Below, piece after piece: positions 50,484-59,316 of a stretch of 64,000 bases of DNA. Origin of the DNA: Croceibacterium soli. Lineage in GTDB: Bacteria; Pseudomonadota; Alphaproteobacteria; Sphingomonadales; Sphingomonadaceae. The stretch covers positions 119,163 to 183,162 of the forward strand of contig NZ_WTYK01000007.1 of the NCBI RefSeq assembly GCF_009828065.1. The letters are read 5' to 3'. How positions within the stretch are numbered: position 1 is the first letter of the stretch; each line of letters opens with the position of its first letter. The position numbers and the translations under genes are program-made. A model generated the notes under the pieces. It saw nothing but the letters and a program-made list of their open reading frames with translations, ran no database searches and was not told where the DNA came from.

Positions 50484-53400
50484 TCACCCGGCAAAGCTTT
50501 CCTCGCCGGCCGCCAACCCGGCCTTGTGTTCCGCGAGCGTTTCGGCGGGGATCGGCACGAGCAGCGGCGTCTGCGTGTAGAGCACGGCGGCCTCGATCCG
50601 ACGGCCCGGATAGATCACCCCCAGGGCCGCGGCATAGGCCGCCATCTGCCTGAGCGTTGAGTTCGGCATGTCGGCGAGGCCGGTCGGCGGGCGCCGGGCG
50701 GTCTTGAAATCGACCACCAGCACGCGGTCCGGCTCCACCAGCAGGCGGTCGGCGGTGCCGGCGATCACTTGCCCGCCGACCGTCGCGGCCAGCGGCACTT
50801 CGGCGAGGGCATGGGGCGAGAAGATCTCCGCCCAGCCCGGTTCGGAAAGAACGGCCAGCGCCGAGGACAGCATTGCCTCGCGGTCGGGATCGGGCACATC
50901 GGCGGCCTGACGCGAGAGCCACTCCCGCGCCCTGCCCTCGCGCTCCTCAGGCGGGAGTTCGGGCAGACGTTCAAGCAACTTGTGGATCAGCACCCCACGC
51001 CGGGCGGCGAGCGCATCGGCGCCCGGCGGGAACGGCGGATCGGCGCCCTGATCGTGCCCGACGGCGGACGGAGCGAGCGGGCGCGGCGGGCGCGGCTCGG
51101 GGCCGATGGGCGTGGTCGCCCAGGCCGGCAGCGGAAGCCGCGCCGGCTCCTGCACGGCATCTTCCCGCGGAATCGCCGCCGGCCGTGCACCGTGCTCCAG
51201 TCGCCAGCCCCAGATCCCGTCCTCGACCGGCGTCGCATCGACCAGCGGCGCGAGGCGCGCGTACCAGGAATCCTCCGCCGGCTCGTCCTCGGTGGCCAGC
51301 AACGCGCCGCCGACGAACAGCGCCTCTTCCGCGCGCGTCATTGCGACATAGAGCAGGCGCCAGTGCTCCTCCCGCTCGGCCCGCGCGGCTTCGGCCTCGG
51401 CGGCGGCGACACGGCCGACTTTCTCTTCCTTCGCGAGCGGGGGCAGCGGGATGCTGCGTCCTTCGCCGCCCGGAACCTCTTCCTTCAGCGCCAGCCCCCG
51501 GGTCGGCGAGCGGTCCGGGTCCCCCGTGGCGTCGGCAAGGATCACGATCGGCGCCTGCAGCCCCTTGGAGCCGTGCACGGTCATCACCCGCACGAGGCCG
51601 CCGCTGGCCCCGGGCTCGCGCTTCAATTCGCCCTCGCCCGCGTCGAACCACTGGATGAAGCCCTGCAGGCTCGGCACGTTGCCGGCGGCATAGGAATGGG
51701 CGGCGTTGAGAAGCTCGTCGATCGGATCGTTGGCTTCGCGGCCGAGGCGGGAGACGAGCTTGCGCCGCCCCTGCCACGGGCCGAGCAGCAGCCAATGGAG
51801 CAGGGCCTGTGGCGGCTCGAAATCGGCGCGGGCGAGCAGTTGCCGCAGCTCTCCGGCGGCCAGCACCGCCTCGGGCGCTGTGCTCCGCCGCAGATGGTGC
51901 CAGAGCGCCGCACCCTTCTCCCGGTAGCCATGCTCGAGCAGTTGCTCCTGGCTCCAGCCGATCAGCGGGGAGACGAGCAAGCAGGCGAGGCTGAGATCGT
52001 CGAGCGGCTGCGCGGCGAAGCGCAGCGCGGCCATCAGGTCCTTCACCGCCAGCGGCGCACCGAGCCGTAGCCGGTCGACGCCCGCCACCGGAACGCCCGC
52101 CGCATGGAGCCGCGCGACGATCAGCCCGGCTAGCTCCCGGCGCTTGCGGACCAGGACCATGATGTCGCCCGGTCCGGCGTTGCGCGCACCGCCTTTCACC
52201 AGCGGATAGCCTTCGTCGAGCCATTGCCTGACTTGCGCGGCGATCTTGTCGGCCATGCGCCGCTCCGGGCCGGGGAGCCAGTTGTCCGTGGGCTCGCCTT
52301 CCGCTTCGTCTTCGTCCTCCGGCTGCGCGCCCACCGGCGCCCAGAGCCCGACCACCCCGGGCCGATCGTCGCCGACGTGGTACCCCGGGTGATCGGCCAA
52401 CCCGAAGGAAGTGGGCCCAATCGCCTCTATCGCGGCGTCCACGAAATCGAGCACCGGCTGCGCGGTGCGGTAGGACCGGCCGAGCCCGAGCCGTTGCAGC
52501 TCGCGCGCCTCGGTCCGCTGCAGGGTCGTACCCGCCGCGGCTGCGGCCATGACGCTGGCGAAGTGCTTGCGGGCGATCTCGAAGTTTTCGGGGCTCGTGC
52601 CCTGGAAGCGGAAGATCGCCTGCTTGTAGTCGCCGACGACGAAGATGGTGCGCAGCTTGCCGTCGCGCTGGCCTTCGCCGGCGTAGAACTCCTCCGTCAA
52701 CGCGCGGATGATGTCCCACTGCGCCGCATTGGTGTCCTGCGCCTCGTCGATCAGGATGTGATCGAACTGGCGGTCGAGCTTGTAGCGGATCCAGTCGGAG
52801 ATTTCCGACCGCGAGAGCAGCGCGGCAGCCTGGCGGATCTGGTCGTCGAAATCGATCAGCCCCTCGCGCGTTTTCGCCTCGTCCCAAGCGAGCGCGAAGC
52901 GGCGGCCGATGGTCAGCGCCGGCACCAGCAGGTCGGCCAGCGCGATGAGCGCGGCATGCTCGCGCACGGCTTCGACACATTGCCGCACCTGCTCGGCCGT
53001 GGCGGCGTATTCAGGGTCGTGCTTCTCCAGGTAGCGTAGCGAGCGGACATTGCCGTCGTTGGTGAACAGCGCCTTGGCCAGGGCGCCGCATCCTTCCGCG
53101 CGGGCCGCCGGATCGCCGGCCAGCCATTCCTCGACCGCTTCGATGCACTTGCGGGCCGTGGCCGTGCCCCAGGCGCCGTTCGCCTGAAGGCAGCGCCGGA
53201 GCGCGCCGCAGTCGAACACGTCGTCGCTGCAGAGCGCGGTGAGGCTTTCCGGGCCGGCATCGAGATCGAGCCCGATCAGTTGCCGCACGCGGTCGCCCAT
53301 CGGCTCCTGCCATGCGCCGGGGCCGAACCATGCCTCGCGCGCTTCGGCACAGCGCATCAGCCATTTGCGCGCGCCGTCCGCGCCCATGCGGATGCTGAGG

Positions 53401-53948
53401 TCCTCCAGCGCGGCCAGCATGGCGGGGTCGCCGCGCTCCTCCCACTCGACCAGCAGGTCGGCCAGAAGGCGGTGGGCGAGCAGGTCTCGGTCCCGGTCCT
53501 CCATCGGCTTGGTGCCGGGGATCAGCCCTGCTTCCTGCGGGAAGGCGGCGAGCAGCCACTGCGAGAAGGCATGAATCGTATCGATGCGCAGGCCGCCGCC
53601 GGGACAGTCGAGCACTTGCGCGAACAGCGAACGCGCGCGGGCGATGTCCTCGGGCCCGTGCGGCGCGCCGATCGCGATGAGGTCACCGGCCAGCTCTGTA
53701 TCAGGCAACCGCACCCAGTTGGCGAGCACTTCGTTGACCCGCGTCGCCATCTCGGCGGCGCCGGCCTTGGTGAAAGTCAGGCACAGGATCTGCCCCGGCT
53801 CGACGCCGTCCCGCAGCAGCAGCCGCAGCACCCGGGCGGAGAGCACTTGCGTCTTGCCGGTCCCGGCCGAAGCCGAGAGCCAGACGCTGTCCTGCGGATC
53901 GACCGCCTGCGCCTGGTCCCCCTTGAGCGGATGGACGGTGCCGCTCAC
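50484..53948 (-). CDS. addA: Double-strand break repair helicase-nuclease subunit AddA
   Basis: A 1154-residue UvrD-type helicase with a C-terminal nuclease. Walker A is ASAGTGKTQVLSARVL, then LTFTKAGAAEMATR, LIDEAQDTNAAQW, VGDYKQAIFRF and MTVHGSKGLQAPIVIL (helicase motifs in order). The nuclease motif is LVVDFKTARRPP. The GTG at 53948 overlaps the addB stop as GTGA. It processes broken DNA ends with AddB. The long open frame past the start, into addB in another frame, is rejected. Confidence 0.95.
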   Translation of the reverse strand: MSGTVHPLKGDQAQAVDPQDSVWLSASAGTGKTQVLSARVLRLLLRDGVEPGQILCLTFTKAGAAEMATRVNEVLANWVRLPDTELAGDLIAIGAPHGPEDIARARSLFAQVLDCPGGGLRIDTIHAFSQWLLAAFPQEAGLIPGTKPMEDRDRDLLAHRLLADLLVEWEERGDPAMLAALEDLSIRMGADGARKWLMRCAEAREAWFGPGAWQEPMGDRVRQLIGLDLDAGPESLTALCSDDVFDCGALRRCLQANGAWGTATARKCIEAVEEWLAGDPAARAEGCGALAKALFTNDGNVRSLRYLEKHDPEYAATAEQVRQCVEAVREHAALIALADLLVPALTIGRRFALAWDEAKTREGLIDFDDQIRQAAALLSRSEISDWIRYKLDRQFDHILIDEAQDTNAAQWDIIRALTEEFYAGEGQRDGKLRTIFVVGDYKQAIFRFQGTSPENFEIARKHFASVMAAAAAGTTLQRTEARELQRLGLGRSYRTAQPVLDFVDAAIEAIGPTSFGLADHPGYHVGDDRPGVVGLWAPVGAQPEDEDEAEGEPTDNWLPGPERRMADKIAAQVRQWLDEGYPLVKGGARNAGPGDIMVLVRKRRELAGLIVARLHAAGVPVAGVDRLRLGAPLAVKDLMAALRFAAQPLDDLSLACLLVSPLIGWSQEQLLEHGYREKGAALWHHLRRSTAPEAVLAAGELRQLLARADFEPPQALLHWLLLGPWQGRRKLVSRLGREANDPIDELLNAAHSYAAGNVPSLQGFIQWFDAGEGELKREPGASGGLVRVMTVHGSKGLQAPIVILADATGDPDRSPTRGLALKEEVPGGEGRSIPLPPLAKEEKVGRVAAAEAEAARAEREEHWRLLYVAMTRAEEALFVGGALLATEDEPAEDSWYARLAPLVDATPVEDGIWGWRLEHGARPAAIPREDAVQEPARLPLPAWATTPIGPEPRPPRPLAPSAVGHDQGADPPFPPGADALAARRGVLIHKLLERLPELPPEEREGRAREWLSRQAADVPDPDREAMLSSALAVLSEPGWAEIFSPHALAEVPLAATVGGQVIAGTADRLLVEPDRVLVVDFKTARRPPTGLADMPNSTLRQMAAYAAALGVIYPGRRIEAAVLYTQTPLLVPIPAETLAEHKAGLAAGEESFAG

Positions 53949-56911
53949 GCGTCGCGCCCCTGCCATTCCTGCAGGCGCATGAGCTGGTCGTACGTGTCGT
54001 AGCCTGGCGCGTTGGGATTGAGCCGCGCCGTGAACGGCTGGTCGCCGAGGATCCAGCGGTCGAGTGCATCGTCGAGGAAGTCCATGGCCATCGGCAGGAA
54101 CTCCTCCGGCGGGATGCCGCTGCGCTTGCCTTCCACCTTCACCGGCGTGGCGACATAGCCGAAGCCGGTTTCGCTCTTGGCGCTCTTGCCGAGCGACCAG
54201 TACTCGAACAGCTCCGGCTCGCCTTCGAGACCGCCGAACGCGCCCCGCTGGGCCATCAGTCCGATCGTCCCGAGCTGCAGCGCGAAGCCCTGTTCGACCT
54301 GCTTGCCGGACGGGGGCACACCGGTCTTGTAGTCCACGATGGCCAGCTTGCCGCCCGGCAGCCGGTCGATCCGGTCCGCCTTGCCGACGAGTTCGACGCC
54401 GCGATACGTCCATTCGCCCCATTCCTCGAACAAGGCGGGGCGGCGTGCGGGATCGGACGCGATCGTCTGCTCGATCCACTGGAGCGCCTTCATCAGCCGC
54501 GGGCGCCAGAGCGCGCGCATCAGCGGATGGGCGTTCATCTGTTCGAGCACTTCGCCGGCGACTTCGGCCATCGGCCGCCCGGACCGATGCCACGCCTCTA
54601 GCACCTCGTGCGCTGCCGTACCGCGCCAGGCGGCCGAGGGCTCCGCGTCGAGCGGGTCGAGATCCTTCAGTCGCAGGATGGCCGACGCGTAGAATTGATA
54701 CGGATCGGAGCGCAGCCGGTCGAGCGCGGTCACGCTGACGCGTACCCGGCGCTGCTCCGCGCTCGGCCGGGGCTCCGGGCGCGGGTAGAGCGGCGCGGGC
54801 TCGCCATCGTCGAGCGCGCGAGCAAGCGCGACGACGGCCTTGTCCTCGTGCCGCGAGACCAGATCGCGTCCAAGCAGGGCCCGCACCCGCAGCAGGAACC
54901 GCGAGGGGATCGCCGGCCCCTGGCTGTCGCGCTGCGAGCGGCTCAGCACGACTTCGGGAGCGCCGAGCACGCCGGCGAGATCGTGCGCCGAAAGGCCGAT
55001 GCGGAAGTCCGCGCCCGGCACGCCGAGCGCGCGCAGGACCGCGGGGGCGAGCAGCGGATCGAGCGACGGGGTCGCGGGCCAGGTGCCCTCGTTCAGGCCG
55101 GCGCAGATCACCAGCTCGGCACGAGCCATCCGCGCTTCGAGCAGGCCGTAGATCGCCACGCGCGGATGGCCGCCATATGGAGGGCGCACCGCCACTTGCT
55201 CCATCGCGTCGCGCAGAACGGCCGGCAGCTCTTCCAGCTCGACCGCGAAGCCGCTCTCGCCGGCGTGGAGCCGGAGGTCTTCCACGAGCGCCGAGAGCGC
55301 CCGCCCGTCCTCGCGGGCCCAGAGGTTCTCGCCGCACAGCGCCTCGCCGGCGGCGGCCAGCCGCTCGAGCAGGTCCGCGAGGCCCTGCTTTCCCGGGGCC
55401 GCCATCAGCGGGGCGAGGACCGTCTCCACCTCGGCCCACCACTCCTCGGCACCCGCCGTCGCCGCTATCGTCCGCAGCGGCGCGAGACCCGGCGCCGGGC
55501 GCGGCCCGCGCAGCTTCAGCTCGAAGGCGCGGGCCTTGCGGAGCCAGGCCGCGCGCGCCTCGCCGGGGCGGACCAGCGGGTGTCCGAGCAGCGCCAGCAG
55601 CGGCACGGGTGCGGCATGTTCGGCGGCGGTTTCGGCGAGCAGCAGGAACAGGCGCCCGGCGGCGGTCTGCGACAGCGGGCGGCCGGCGGAATCGTCCGCC
55701 TCGATGTTCCAGCGGCGCAAGTGATGGACCACGCGGCGGGCGAGCCCCCGGTCCGGCGTGACCAGCGCGACGCGCTTCTCCGGCTCGGCCAGCGCCTGGC
55801 GCATCAGCAGGGCGATGGCCTGGGCCTCCTCCTCCGGATTGGCCGTCTCGATCAGGCGAACGCCCGTGAGCCGGCGCCGGTCCGCCGGCAGGTCGACCCA
55901 GCGCTTGCTGGCCTGGGGCGGCAGGAACAGGCTGGAGATCGCGTGGCTGCGCTCCGGCGGGCCCGCGCCGGCGCCTGCCCGGTGCCAGGGCTGAACTTCG
56001 TCGCGAGCAACGCCCATGCGGTTGAGCAGAAGCTTGAGGTGATACTGCGGATGGGTGACCGCGTCGCCCCGCGCCAGTGGCGGATCGACATCGGGCGCGC
56101 CGGCGTGGCCGAGTTCGTCCCACACGTCAGCCGGCAGCGACAGGTCGAGATCGGGCAGGACCACGGCGCCCTGCGGCAGTTCGGAGACGACCCGCAGCAG
56201 CTGCGCCAGCGCCGGCGCAGCGCTAGTTACGCCGGCGGCGACGATCGGCGTCGCGGGCGGCTCGGCCCGCCACTTCTCCGCCGCGCGGGCGAACAGGCGG
56301 TTGCGGCGCGCGGCGGCGTCGAGCTCGCCGCGAGCGCCGAGCTCGCTGCGCCAGCGGGCATGCACGCGGGCGAAGAGCCGGGTGTTGGCGACCCAGTGCT
56401 CCGACAGTTCGGCGAAGACCTGGAGCACGCGTTCCTGCCACAGCGCCTCGGGATCGATGTCCTCGACCAGCAGGCGGTCGATGGCGGTGGCGATCTGCTG
56501 GGCGAGCCGCAGAAGCGCGGCACCGCGCGGGGCCCCGCCCTCCTCGCCTGCCATCTCCTCTGCGACGAACTGGGCGAGGCGGAACAGGCGGCGGGTCGGA
56601 TCGGCGGCCGGCGGGATCGCGGCCCCTGCGCCGAGCGGGTCGAGCAGCGCACCGAGCGACTCGTCGAGGTCGAGATCGCCGACCACCGCCATTCGCGGCA
56701 TCAGCAGGCCTCCTGAGCCTGTCGAAGGGCCGCTCTGCCGGATGAACGCCTCGGTCACAGTGCGCGCGGCGCGGCTGCTCGGCAGCAGCAGCGTCAGCCG
56801 CGCAAGGCCCAGCTCCGGCTCCGAATAGCGCGGCAACAGCCCGGCGACGAGCGCATCGGCGAACCCGCGGTGGGCGGCGATCGAATAGACTTGCGGCCCG
56901 CTGCGTTCCAT
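53945..56911 (-). CDS. addB: Double-strand break repair protein AddB
   Basis: A 988-residue AddB. The N-terminal helicase-like domain lacks a canonical Walker A (LTLLLPSSRAARTV). The C-terminal nuclease has LAIVDYKTGVPPSGKQV. No Bacillus-type Fe-S Cys cluster is apparent around the nuclease. ATG at 56911 lies 10 bases after the MurU stop. A 19-base repeat copy (56712-56730) sits in the coding sequence and yields the peptide GPSTGSGG near residue 64. Confidence 0.93.
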   Translation of the reverse strand: MERSGPQVYSIAAHRGFADALVAGLLPRYSEPELGLARLTLLLPSSRAARTVTEAFIRQSGPSTGSGGLLMPRMAVVGDLDLDESLGALLDPLGAGAAIPPAADPTRRLFRLAQFVAEEMAGEEGGAPRGAALLRLAQQIATAIDRLLVEDIDPEALWQERVLQVFAELSEHWVANTRLFARVHARWRSELGARGELDAAARRNRLFARAAEKWRAEPPATPIVAAGVTSAAPALAQLLRVVSELPQGAVVLPDLDLSLPADVWDELGHAGAPDVDPPLARGDAVTHPQYHLKLLLNRMGVARDEVQPWHRAGAGAGPPERSHAISSLFLPPQASKRWVDLPADRRRLTGVRLIETANPEEEAQAIALLMRQALAEPEKRVALVTPDRGLARRVVHHLRRWNIEADDSAGRPLSQTAAGRLFLLLAETAAEHAAPVPLLALLGHPLVRPGEARAAWLRKARAFELKLRGPRPAPGLAPLRTIAATAGAEEWWAEVETVLAPLMAAPGKQGLADLLERLAAAGEALCGENLWAREDGRALSALVEDLRLHAGESGFAVELEELPAVLRDAMEQVAVRPPYGGHPRVAIYGLLEARMARAELVICAGLNEGTWPATPSLDPLLAPAVLRALGVPGADFRIGLSAHDLAGVLGAPEVVLSRSQRDSQGPAIPSRFLLRVRALLGRDLVSRHEDKAVVALARALDDGEPAPLYPRPEPRPSAEQRRVRVSVTALDRLRSDPYQFYASAILRLKDLDPLDAEPSAAWRGTAAHEVLEAWHRSGRPMAEVAGEVLEQMNAHPLMRALWRPRLMKALQWIEQTIASDPARRPALFEEWGEWTYRGVELVGKADRIDRLPGGKLAIVDYKTGVPPSGKQVEQGFALQLGTIGLMAQRGAFGGLEGEPELFEYWSLGKSAKSETGFGYVATPVKVEGKRSGIPPEEFLPMAMDFLDDALDRWILGDQPFTARLNPNAPGYDTYDQLMRLQEWQGRDA
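56712..56730. repeat. Short repeat copy inside addB
   Basis: The 19-mer CCTGAGCCTGTCGAAGGGC is identical to 59232-59250 in repeat R9. Inside addB it is in frame and encodes a GPSTGSGG-like linker. Such repeat-derived peptides are known from sphingomonad proteins. Confidence 0.8.
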
Positions 56912-56921
56912 CAGCCGGCCC

Positions 56922-57638
56922 TCAACCCTCCTTGAGGAAGGCTTCGGTCGGGGCGATCGAGTCGGGGGTGCCGACTTCGAACCACTGGCCGGTGAAGGCC
57001 ACGCCGAACAGGCGCCCTTCCTCGATCGCGCGGTCCCAGAGAATGTTGGTCGAGAACGGCCCCTCCGGCGCATCGCGCAGCAGGCGCTGGCCGACCAACT
57101 GGATACCGGTGAAGATGAAGGGCGCGATCCGGCCGGAGCGGCGGCGGCTGACCCGGCCTTGCGCGTCCATGTGAAAATCGCCCTTGCCGCGGAAGTTGTG
57201 CGCCCCTCGGTGCGGCACCAGCATCAGCAGCGCATCCATCCGCGCGGCATCCCAGGCGTCGGAGAGATCGTGGAACGCGTTCTTCGGGCCGTCGAGCCAG
57301 ATGTTGTCGCTGTTGAGGCAGAAGAACGGGTCCGGCAGCAGATCGCGCGCCCTGATCATGCCGCCGCCGGTTTCGAGCAACTGCTCGCGCTCGTCCGATA
57401 TCGTCACCTTAGGCGCCGCCCGCTCCCGCACATGGGCTTCCAGCGCATCGCCGAGGTAGTGGACGTTGACCACCGCCTTACCGACGCCGGCTTCGGCCAG
57501 TCGATCGAGCGCATGGTCGATCAGCGCCTTCCCGGCCACGCGCACCAGCGGCTTCGGCTGGCGCGCGGTCAGCGGCCGCATGCGCTTGCCGAGGCCGGCG
57601 GCCAGCACCATGGCGGTATCGGAGGCGAGGTCGGTCAT
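56922..57638 (-). CDS. murU: N-acetylmuramate-1-phosphate uridylyltransferase MurU-like
   Basis: A 238-residue nucleotidyltransferase of the sugar-phosphate type. The signature AMVLAAGLGKRMRPLT is followed by KPLVRVAGKALIDHALD, LETGGGMIRA and NSDNIWLD. Next to AmgK (58782-57805) it fits the AmgK/MurU peptidoglycan recycling pathway that makes UDP-MurNAc and bypasses GlcN/MurA steps. The ATG at 57638 is used; the upstream part of the longer frame lies in repeat R2. Confidence 0.85.
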   Translation of the reverse strand: MTDLASDTAMVLAAGLGKRMRPLTARQPKPLVRVAGKALIDHALDRLAEAGVGKAVVNVHYLGDALEAHVRERAAPKVTISDEREQLLETGGGMIRARDLLPDPFFCLNSDNIWLDGPKNAFHDLSDAWDAARMDALLMLVPHRGAHNFRGKGDFHMDAQGRVSRRRSGRIAPFIFTGIQLVGQRLLRDAPEGPFSTNILWDRAIEEGRLFGVAFTGQWFEVGTPDSIAPTEAFLKEG

Positions 57639-57656
57639 GTCGGCATTAGTCCCGAG

Positions 57657-57785
57657 ATCCTCCCCCGGAGGGGGAGGTGGCAAGCGCCGTAGGCGCTCGA
57701 CGGAGGGGTGTAACCATTCCGATGCCGTGACACCCCTCCACCACGCGCTTCGCGCGCGGTCCCCGTCCCCTTGCAGGGGAGGATC
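57657..57785. repeat. Palindromic intergenic repeat R2
   Basis: It starts with TCCTCCCCCGGAGGGGGAGG and ends with GTCCCCTTGCAGGGGAGGAT. Between them is a GGAGGGGTGT/ACACCCCTCC pair with CACGCGCTTCGCGCGCGG. It shares the right-end pattern with R1. It occupies most of the 166-base gap between murU and amgK, which are otherwise expected to be adjacent. Confidence 0.8.
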
Positions 57786-57804
57786 GAAGTGCAGGCGAGG
57801 TCGG

Positions 57805-58782
57805 TCAAAACAGTTCCCCGCCGCTGGTATCGCGGATTTCCTGCGGAATGTTGACAGCGAACCATTCGGCGACCGGCGCCAGGGCAGGATGCTTCAGGTC
57901 CCGCTCGAGCGCGTCCCAAACGCGCGGGATCATGGCGAGGTAGCGCGGCTTGCCGTCGCGCTTCCACAGCCGCGCGAAGATGCCGACGATCTTCGCATTC
58001 CGCTGCGCGCCGAGCCGGGCATAATCGGCTTCGAAGTGCTCGTCCGCGTCAACCTGCCCGAGGTAGCGGTCGAGCATCGCCCGCTCGAGCTCCGGCGAGA
58101 CGTCCCTCCGCGCGTCCTGCAGCAGCGACACGAGGTCGTAAGCCGGATGGCCGACGAGCGCGTCCTGAAAATCGATCAGGCCCTGCTCGCCATCCGGCAG
58201 CAGCATGATGTTCTCGGCGTGATAATCGCGCAGCACGGTGACGCCGGGATCCTGGCGCGGGAGCATCGGGGAGAGCACCTCGTCCCAGGCGGCCTTGTAC
58301 CCGGCCTCGTCGACGCTCAACTCTAGGAGTTGGCAGTACCATTCGGTGAACAGGCCGGCTTCGCGCTGGTAGACAGCTAGGTCGTAAGGAGCGAACGGGC
58401 CCGGCGGCGAAGCGTGCAGACGAACCAGCGCGTCAATCGCGCGGGCGTACGTCTCTTCCTCGGCCTGCGGGTTTTCGTCGAGCCAGTCGCGCATGCGGTC
58501 GTCGCCGAAGTCTTCGATCAGCACCAGCCCGCGCGAACGGTCCTCGGCATGGATCGCCGGGGCACGGTGGCCGTGGCCGGCGAGCCACTGGCCGACGTCC
58601 AGGAACGGGCCCGGATCCTCGTGCGGGGGCGGCGCGTCCATCAACATGGCGGTGCGCCCGCCGCTGCGGACGCGGAAGTATCGGCGAAAGCTGGCGTCCC
58701 CCGCCAGCGGCGCGACCTCGGCCCGGCCCCAGCCGGCGGTCTCGAGAAACGAATGCAGGCCCGCGGGCAGCTCTGATGTCAT
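57805..58782 (-). CDS. amgK: Anomeric MurNAc/GlcNAc kinase AmgK-like
   Basis: A 325-residue aminoglycoside-phosphotransferase-fold kinase. The catalytic loop is TVLRDYHAENIMLL (Asp/Asn as in HxDxxxxN), and LIDFQDALVGHPAYDL supplies the Mg2+ site. AmgK phosphorylates the anomeric position of MurNAc or GlcNAc during wall recycling. The ATG at 58782 overlaps the tsaE stop as ATGA, fixing the start. Confidence 0.87.
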   Translation of the reverse strand: MTSELPAGLHSFLETAGWGRAEVAPLAGDASFRRYFRVRSGGRTAMLMDAPPPHEDPGPFLDVGQWLAGHGHRAPAIHAEDRSRGLVLIEDFGDDRMRDWLDENPQAEEETYARAIDALVRLHASPPGPFAPYDLAVYQREAGLFTEWYCQLLELSVDEAGYKAAWDEVLSPMLPRQDPGVTVLRDYHAENIMLLPDGEQGLIDFQDALVGHPAYDLVSLLQDARRDVSPELERAMLDRYLGQVDADEHFEADYARLGAQRNAKIVGIFARLWKRDGKPRYLAMIPRVWDALERDLKHPALAPVAEWFAVNIPQEIRDTSGGELF

Positions 58783-59219
58783 GCCCAGCGCCCTAGCCAA
58801 TCGGCGCCCGGCTCGACAATCGCCTGCCGCCCGCTGTCCGCAAATTTGAGCTCGATCGAAAGGCAGCCCGGCTCGTGCGCGAAGCCCCCTGCCCGCTCAG
58901 GCCACTCAGCCAGCAGGGCCGCGCCTTCACGATAGTCGTCCAGGCCCAGTTCTTCCGCCTCGCGCGGGCTTTCCAGACGGTAGAAGTCGGCATGGACCAG
59001 CGGCGGATCGAGATCGTAAGTCTCGACGATGGTGAAAGTCGGCGACGGCACGTCCCCGGCGTAACCGAGGGCGGCGATCACCGATCGGGCGAGCGTGGTC
59101 TTGCCGGTGCCGAGCGGCCCCGACAGCGCGACCACGTCCCCCGGCTGCAACAGCCTGGCAATACGCGCCCCGAGCGCCTCCATTGAGAGGAGGTCAGGCA
59201 AGTCTACGATCAAACCCAC
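58779..59219 (-). CDS. tsaE: tRNA threonylcarbamoyladenosine biosynthesis ATPase TsaE
   Basis: A 146-residue TsaE. Walker A is LSGPLGTGKTTLARSVI, followed by SPTFTIVETYDLDP, HADFYRLESP and GLDDYREG. It helps make t6A37 in ANN-decoding tRNAs. The start is uncertain: GTG at 59219 sits only one base after GGGAG (repeat R9 edge), while a TTG at 59213 is seven bases from it. Confidence 0.9.
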   Translation of the reverse strand: MGLIVDLPDLLSMEALGARIARLLQPGDVVALSGPLGTGKTTLARSVIAALGYAGDVPSPTFTIVETYDLDPPLVHADFYRLESPREAEELGLDDYREGAALLAEWPERAGGFAHEPGCLSIELKFADSGRQAIVEPGADWLGRWA

Positions 59220-59223
59220 ACTC

Positions 59224-59301
59224 CCGTTCGCCCTGAGCCTGTCGAAGGGCGATCTGGCGAAACCTTGCTCACACGTGCTTCGACAAGCTCAGCACGAACG
59301 G
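59224..59301. repeat. Inverted repeat R9
   Basis: The left end CCGTTCGCCCTGAGCCTGTC (59224-59243) and the right end GCTTCGACAAGCTCAGCACG (59277-59296) are imperfect complements. It fills the 97-base gap between divL and tsaE. A half-copy lies in addB at 56712-56730. Confidence 0.78.
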
Positions 59302-59316
59302 AGGTGTTTGCGGACC

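Noticed and set aside
50484..56123. Single open frame of 1879 codons
   Set aside because: The 3' part is real addA; the remainder is addB read in the wrong frame. The GTGA overlap at 53945-53948 fixes the true addA start.
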